A stretch of 10,794 nt of DNA from Candidatus Saliniplasma halalkaliphilum (GTDB lineage Archaea > Thermoplasmatota > Thermoplasmata > Halarchaeoplasmatales > Halarchaeoplasmataceae). Positions 7,343 through 10,794 of this stretch are shown here, piece by piece. The position numbers and the translations under genes were made by a program. Each line of letters begins with the position of its first letter. Position 1 is the first letter of the stretch. The notes beneath the pieces were generated by a model. It saw only the letters and a program-made list of their open reading frames with translations. It was not told the DNA's origin and searched no databases. The stretch lies in contig JAFDTG010000050.1 in the NCBI GenBank assembly GCA_019594235.1, positions 1-10,794 on the forward strand, given 5' to 3'.

Positions 7343-7564
7343 ATGGATTTAAAAGCCGCAGGCCTTATTATAGGTTTGTTGATCATCATCGTCGGTGTAT
7401 TCACGATATCCCTGATTCAGGAAGCTGGAGAATCCGGTATCTCACCAAGTGATGGGATCGCTGAAACCAGTGATGAGTATAGACCTTATTTCTGGCAGGG
7501 TGTTTTTATCATTGTTATTGGTCTTGTCGTTATCGTTATATCCTACTTGAAGGAGGAAACCTGA
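7343..7564 (+). CDS. Small two-helix membrane protein, unknown function
   Basis: A 73-residue protein with two hydrophobic helices (about 5-25 and 52-69) joined by an acidic, Ser/Gly-rich loop of about 25 residues, ending in a short charged tail (KEET). I do not recognise a family. An in-frame TTG at 7301 would overlap the TrmB gene stop and add 14 polar and aromatic residues (NKNFFKYPFNTIL). ATG 7343 is preferred because the extra stretch overlaps a TATA-like box that sits about 24 bases before this ATG. The stop codon overlaps the CutA start (TGATG), so the two are coupled. The link to CutA may be only operonic. Confidence 0.6.
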   Translation: MDLKAAGLIIGLLIIIVGVFTISLIQEAGESGISPSDGIAETSDEYRPYFWQGVFIIVIGLVVIVISYLKEET

Positions 7565-7878
7565 TGTCCTACATCATGGTATCCACCACTTTAAGCGATA
7601 AACAAGAAGCTGAAGAACTCGGTGAAAATATCGTTAAAAACGAGCTTGGGGCATGTGTGCAAATCATGGGTCCCATAACAAGTATTTATTCGTGGGATGG
7701 ACAGGTTGAAAGGTCCAAAGAATACCTTTGTTTTATTAAAACCAAGAAAGAACTGTACGATGAACTCGAAGATATGATTAAAGAATTTCATCCCTACGAT
7801 ACTCCCGAAATTATAGCTTCGGATATTGTAGAGGGTAGTGAGGATTATCTTGATTGGGTAGAAAATGTTACGTCATAG
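7564..7878 (+). CDS. cutA: CutA1 divalent-cation tolerance protein
   Basis: A 104-residue protein of normal length for CutA1, a very stable PII-like trimer found in all domains. Recognisable blocks are ACVQIMGPITSIYSWDG (30-46), EYLCFIKTKKE (53-63), and HPYDTPEIIASDI (76-88) leading to YLDWV (95-99), the classic CutA signature. Bacterial CutA has been linked to copper tolerance, but its molecular role is still uncertain. A strong Shine-Dalgarno site, AAGGAGG (7550-7556), lies seven bases before the ATG, inside the end of the preceding gene. The SRAP gene starts ten bases after the CutA stop, so an operon is likely. Confidence 0.95.
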   Translation: MSYIMVSTTLSDKQEAEELGENIVKNELGACVQIMGPITSIYSWDGQVERSKEYLCFIKTKKELYDELEDMIKEFHPYDTPEIIASDIVEGSEDYLDWVENVTS

Positions 7879-7888
7879 GTGACTTGAT

Positions 7889-8611
7889 TTGTGTTTCAAT
7901 ATATCCATAAATAAAGAACCAGAAGAGCTTGAAAAGCGCTTCGATGCGAAATTTGAGAGCGGTACTGATTTTGAGAAGATATACCATATATCAGCACTCG
8001 ATTCTCCAGCTTTACCAATTGTAAACTCTGAAGAACCAACTCGATTTGATCTCTACAATTGGGGTCTAATACCGAATTGGGTAAAATCTAGTGAACAAGC
8101 CGAGAACATACGTTTAAAAACGGTCAATGCTAGAGCCGAAAGTGTATTCGAGAAATCCTCTTTCAAAGGACCTATCAAAGATAAAAGATGCCTGGTTGTA
8201 GCTGACGGTTTCTTCGAGTGGCGGGAAGTCGGAGGTAAAAGTTACCCGTACTACATCAAACTCAATGATAATTCCGCCTTCACATTCGCGGGTATATGGG
8301 ATGTGTGGAAACACAAGGGTAACGTCGAACGCACTTTCTCGATTATCACTACTAAAGCTAACCCTTTACTAGCTAAGATACATAACAAGAAAAAGAGGAT
8401 GCCGGTTATATTGGAAGATGAAAAGAAGTGGTTGAAAAAGGATCTAGAAAAAGACGAGATCGAGGCCTTGATGAAGCCCTACGACCAGGAGAAAATGGAG
8501 GCGTATCCCGTACGTAGATTGATAACGAAAGATGTAGAAGATAACGTTCCTGAAGTTCTTGAACCATATGAATATAAAGAACTGAAATTCCAACAAAAAA
8601 CACTGTTCTAA
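7889..8611 (+). CDS. SRAP-domain abasic-site DNA-protein crosslink protein (YedK/HMCES family)
   Basis: A 240-residue SRAP protein, which shields abasic sites in single-stranded DNA by forming a thiazolidine crosslink through Cys2. Key residues are present: Cys2, Asn80 in NARAES, Glu110 in GFFEW, and His165 in the IHN...RMPVIL block. Initiation at TTG 7889 is fixed by the chemistry, since it puts Cys directly after the initiator Met, and GGTGA (7878-7882) is a suitable ribosome-binding site overlapping the CutA stop. The active-site block has three extra lysines (IHNKKKRMP rather than the usual IHDRMP), a form I associate with Bacteroidota homologues. The protein ends in QKTLF, resembling a sliding-clamp-binding peptide. 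Its position after cutA looks operonic rather than functional. Confidence 0.93.
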   Translation: MCFNISINKEPEELEKRFDAKFESGTDFEKIYHISALDSPALPIVNSEEPTRFDLYNWGLIPNWVKSSEQAENIRLKTVNARAESVFEKSSFKGPIKDKRCLVVADGFFEWREVGGKSYPYYIKLNDNSAFTFAGIWDVWKHKGNVERTFSIITTKANPLLAKIHNKKKRMPVILEDEKKWLKKDLEKDEIEALMKPYDQEKMEAYPVRRLITKDVEDNVPEVLEPYEYKELKFQQKTLF

Positions 8612-8650
8612 TCCAAAAGATTAAACTACATTCTTTATTTATGAACATGT

Positions 8651-9367
8651 ATGAAAGTTGATGTTACTTATATTATCCACAGCTGCTTCACGGTGGAATT
8701 CGACGATGAAGTCTTACTTTTCGATTACCCTCGTAGTGGATTTTCTACCAAAGGAACAAAAAGACTCGTAGAATCGAAGCTGAAAGGAAAGAACGCTTTT
8801 ATTTTATCGTCACATTCTCATGGGGATCACTTCACAGCGGATGTTTTCGACATCGAAAAGGCTGCAGAAAAAGCACATTTCGTGCTTTCAGATGACATCA
8901 TACTACACGGTAAATCAAAACCATCAAAACTAACGATGATCGGTCCCCAAAAAAAAGTGGACCTGAACAGCATCACGATAGAAACCTTCGAAAGCAACGA
9001 TGCTGGCGTGGCCTTTCTGATAAAGTACAAAGATAAAAAGATCTATTACGGCGGTGACCTTGCGATGTGGGACTGGCCCGAGTGGAGTTCAGCTAAAAGG
9101 AGAGAACACGTAGAGGTCTTCGAAGATGTTCTCAACACGTTAAAAGAGATGAAAATTCACATAGCTTTCTCAAATATGGATAAAAGGTTAAAAAGCTGGG
9201 CGGGACCGAAGGAGTTCATAAAAACTGTTAAGCCAACATATTTCATACCTATGCACACATTTGGAAATGAAGGATGGATCGAGGATCTGGTTAAAGAGGA
9301 TGTTACAGACAATACTGAAATTTTCAAATATGAACGGCCGGGGGATTCTGTGGAATTAGATATCTAA
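8651..9367 (+). CDS. Metallo-beta-lactamase-fold hydrolase (COG2220-like)
   Basis: A 238-residue protein with the MBL metal motif SHSHGDHF (His55, His57, Asp59, His60), a downstream GGDL with Asp136, and a C-terminal PMHTFG with His202. The segment where the third-motif histidine is expected reads ESNDAGVAF, so that ligand seems to be missing or replaced by Asn/Asp. This resembles a group I recall from Firmicutes with STDEGVAF at the same place. The N-terminal HSCFTVEF is also typical of COG2220. Substrate is unknown; RNA-processing fusions (beta-CASP) are absent. It follows the SRAP gene after 39 bases and precedes a 164-residue gene by 19 bases, with which it is probably co-transcribed. Confidence 0.88.
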   Translation: MKVDVTYIIHSCFTVEFDDEVLLFDYPRSGFSTKGTKRLVESKLKGKNAFILSSHSHGDHFTADVFDIEKAAEKAHFVLSDDIILHGKSKPSKLTMIGPQKKVDLNSITIETFESNDAGVAFLIKYKDKKIYYGGDLAMWDWPEWSSAKRREHVEVFEDVLNTLKEMKIHIAFSNMDKRLKSWAGPKEFIKTVKPTYFIPMHTFGNEGWIEDLVKEDVTDNTEIFKYERPGDSVELDI

Positions 9368-9386
9368 ATTTAAAGGAGGACTTGAT

Positions 9387-9881
9387 ATGAAAAAAGAAAT
9401 GATAGAAGCGAAGTTAGAAAAAGAACTTGAAGATACACCGTGGAGTTACAGATATTGGACTAGGGAAGGAACGATAGAATTTAGAAACACGGGTAAAGAT
9501 TTTGATGAGGATCAGATCGATGAGATGTTCGAAAGTTTCAAGGACGATCTAGAAAAGGATGATTTCAAGGTTTTACTCGAAGGAAAAGCAGGAGTCGTTT
9601 TAGAAGATGGTAACTACTGGTTGTGCAGTATAGATAAAGAAGGAGGACCCGGGGAGAAAGATAAGAGATTGAAAAAGAGTGAATTAAAAGATGTATTTAT
9701 TAAGAGCCTTCACCGCATAGACAGTGGTTTAATACCGTCAAACATTGTATCCATTGACGCATCAAAAGTCGATGACATATACAGGGAAGAAGTAGGGGAC
9801 TATGTATTTGTACACATTCAAATCGAAGAAAATCCTTCGATCTCGTTAAGAAATGACGGCGGATTACAGATCCGTATTTAA
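9387..9881 (+). CDS. Hypothetical protein, 164 residues
   Basis: I do not recognise this protein. It is soluble, highly charged and Lys/Glu/Asp-rich, with no signal peptide, membrane segment or cysteine cluster. Residues about 1-80 appear alpha/beta (an amphipathic start, a WSYRYWTREGTIEF strand pair, an acidic helix, then FKVLLEGKAGVVLEDGNYWL). After a glycine- and charge-rich linker (GGPGEKDKR, near 86-94), residues about 95-164 contain a helix and strands ending in QIRI. The ATG is well supported by AAGGAGG (9373-9379), seven bases upstream. It lies 19 bases after the MBL gene and is likely co-expressed with it, so a role tied to that hydrolase is possible but unproven. Confidence 0.75.
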   Translation: MKKEMIEAKLEKELEDTPWSYRYWTREGTIEFRNTGKDFDEDQIDEMFESFKDDLEKDDFKVLLEGKAGVVLEDGNYWLCSIDKEGGPGEKDKRLKKSELKDVFIKSLHRIDSGLIPSNIVSIDASKVDDIYREEVGDYVFVHIQIEENPSISLRNDGGLQIRI

Positions 9882-9923
9882 ATAACCGTGTTATACACAA
9901 CTTTATTTAAAGATTGGGGAAAG

Positions 9924-9932
9924 TTATAAATA
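9924..9932 (+). promoter_or_regulatory. TATA box with purine-rich BRE for the tfb gene
   Basis: TTATAAATA preceded by GGGGAAAG is the best archaeal promoter match in the window. It predicts transcription from about 9953 and so an unusually long leader of about 100 bases before the tfb ATG at 10054. An 11-base inverted repeat, GTGTTATACAC (9888-9898), lies about 25 bases upstream and could be a regulator site; its short arms make that weak. Confidence 0.65.
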
Positions 9933-9963
9933 GTACAACATACCAATATTATATAACGGGATA

Positions 9964-10032
9964 ATGGGATATATTTACACAAACCTTTTGCTTGATATCG
10001 AAGAGGATATCCGATTATCTAAACACGTATAG
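9964..10032 (+). CDS. Possible 22-codon upstream ORF in the tfb leader
   Basis: An ATG about ten bases after the predicted transcription start opens a 22-codon frame (MGYIYTNLLL...RLSKHV) ending in TAG at 10030-10032, eleven bases before the start of the tfb Shine-Dalgarno site. It contains two GATATC copies six bases apart (9994-9999 and 10006-10011) that could pair as a small hairpin. No strong ribosome-binding site precedes it. It may be a leader peptide affecting TFB translation or a chance frame. Confidence 0.25.
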   Translation: MGYIYTNLLLDIEEDIRLSKHV

Positions 10033-10053
10033 CAACAGGTTTAGGTGGAAAAA

Positions 10054-10794
10054 ATGAATACTGATGTAGAATATAAAAGTAAGGAGCAAATATCGGTTGA
10101 AAAAATAACCGAATGTCCGGAGTGCGGCAGCCGCAAGCTTTCACAGGATTATGATAGGGGGGAATTGGTATGTGACGAATGCGGCTTAGTTATAGACGAG
10201 ACTTATATTGACCAAGGGCCAGAGTGGAGGTCTTTTAATTCTCAAGAGGAGGGTAACAAATCTAGAGCCGGTCCTCCGATGTCCGAGATGATGCATGATA
10301 AAGGTCTATCCACGAATATCAGCATCTCTGATAGAGACTCTTATGGACAATCGATACCCAGCAAGAACAGAGCACAGATATACAGGCTGAGAAAATGGCA
10401 GAGACGGATAAGGGTTTCCAGTTCTAAGGAAAGATCACTGGTCTCAGCTTTAAAGGAAATAAACCGTATAGCATCTACCATGGGATTACCTAGGAATATA
10501 ATGGAGACCGCTGCTAGAATGTACAAAAAAGCCGTTGAAAAGAACTTGATCCGTGGTAGGAGTATCAGCAGTGTTGTGATAGCTTCAATGTATGCATCTT
10601 CAAGAAAGATCGGCATACCGAGGACGTTAGATGAATTCGCAGATGCAACTCAATTTAAGAGGACTGATATAGGTAGAACATACCGGTTTTTGAGTAGGGA
10701 ACTCGACCTACAATTGAAACCTACGAAGCCACAGTTATATCTTCAGAGATATTGTATTGAACTGGGATTAAGCGGTGATATAAAAAAGCTAGCA
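10054..10794 (+). CDS. tfb: Transcription initiation factor B (TFB), 3' truncated by window edge
   Basis: The first 247 codons of archaeal TFB, the TFIIB homologue that recruits RNA polymerase to TBP-bound promoters. The N-terminal zinc ribbon has Cys21, Cys24, Cys40 and Cys43. GPEWRSFN (55-62) starts the B-reader region, and GLSTNIS...RLRKWQRRIRV (84-121) forms the linker. The first cyclin-like repeat covers about 125-215, including GRSISSVVIASMYASSRKIGIPRTL, where the segment binding TBP-DNA begins; the second repeat starts near 225 and runs off the window. A full TFB is usually just over 300 residues, so about 60 are missing. AGGTGG (10043-10048) lies five bases before the ATG. Many archaea carry several TFBs; whether this is the main one cannot be judged here. 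Confidence 0.95.
   Translation, partial: MNTDVEYKSKEQISVEKITECPECGSRKLSQDYDRGELVCDECGLVIDETYIDQGPEWRSFNSQEEGNKSRAGPPMSEMMHDKGLSTNISISDRDSYGQSIPSKNRAQIYRLRKWQRRIRVSSSKERSLVSALKEINRIASTMGLPRNIMETAARMYKKAVEKNLIRGRSISSVVIASMYASSRKIGIPRTLDEFADATQFKRTDIGRTYRFLSRELDLQLKPTKPQLYLQRYCIELGLSGDIKKLA

Noticed and set aside
10341..10616. Minus-strand open frame of 91 codons within tfb.
   Set aside because: It is antisense to a clearly conserved TFB coding region.

Overview
The window is archaeal. It contains the start of a transcription factor B (TFB) gene, a TrmB-family regulator, and a set of archaeal membrane-lipid genes. Several genes have an AT-rich TATA-like box centred about 24-26 bases upstream of the start codon and no Shine-Dalgarno sequence, which is the leaderless archaeal arrangement; others have clear AGGAGG-type sites. 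Base composition is fairly AT-rich. The gene set suits Euryarchaeota in the broad sense (Thermoplasmata-, methanogen- or MSBL1-like lineages); I cannot place it more finely from sequence alone.

Left part, minus strand (64-6517). Reading in the direction of transcription from 6517 leftwards, four tightly packed genes form a likely lipid operon: a radical-SAM enzyme matching tetraether synthase (Tes), a 2[4Fe-4S] ferredoxin, a geranylgeranyl reductase (GGR), and a small Cys-rich DUF2085 membrane protein. Each junction overlaps or has a one-base gap. The logic is that GGR saturates the isoprenoid chains, the ferredoxin supplies electrons, and Tes joins chains into membrane-spanning lipids. Downstream on the same strand are a two-gene ABC-2 exporter (ATPase and permease, ATGA overlap) and a TPR protein built from eight repeats in exact 40-residue register.

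Right part, plus strand (6579-10794). A TrmB-family regulator is transcribed divergently from the lipid operon. The 61-base gap between them holds a symmetrical TATA box and a perfect 15-base palindrome (TAGCGATAATCGCTA), placed so that one regulator could repress itself and control the lipid operon. Next come a two-helix membrane protein, CutA, a SRAP-domain abasic-site protein (TTG start, catalytic Cys2), a metallo-beta-lactamase-fold protein, an unrecognised 164-residue protein, and a 5' fragment of TFB with a leader of about 100 bases that may encode a 22-residue peptide. The SRAP and MBL proteins look bacterial in type.

The most interesting feature is the lipid operon with its divergent regulator and palindrome: it suggests a dedicated transcriptional switch for tetraether membrane synthesis and makes DUF2085 a candidate extra component. 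I saw no CRISPR array, tRNA, rRNA, insertion sequence or phage gene.
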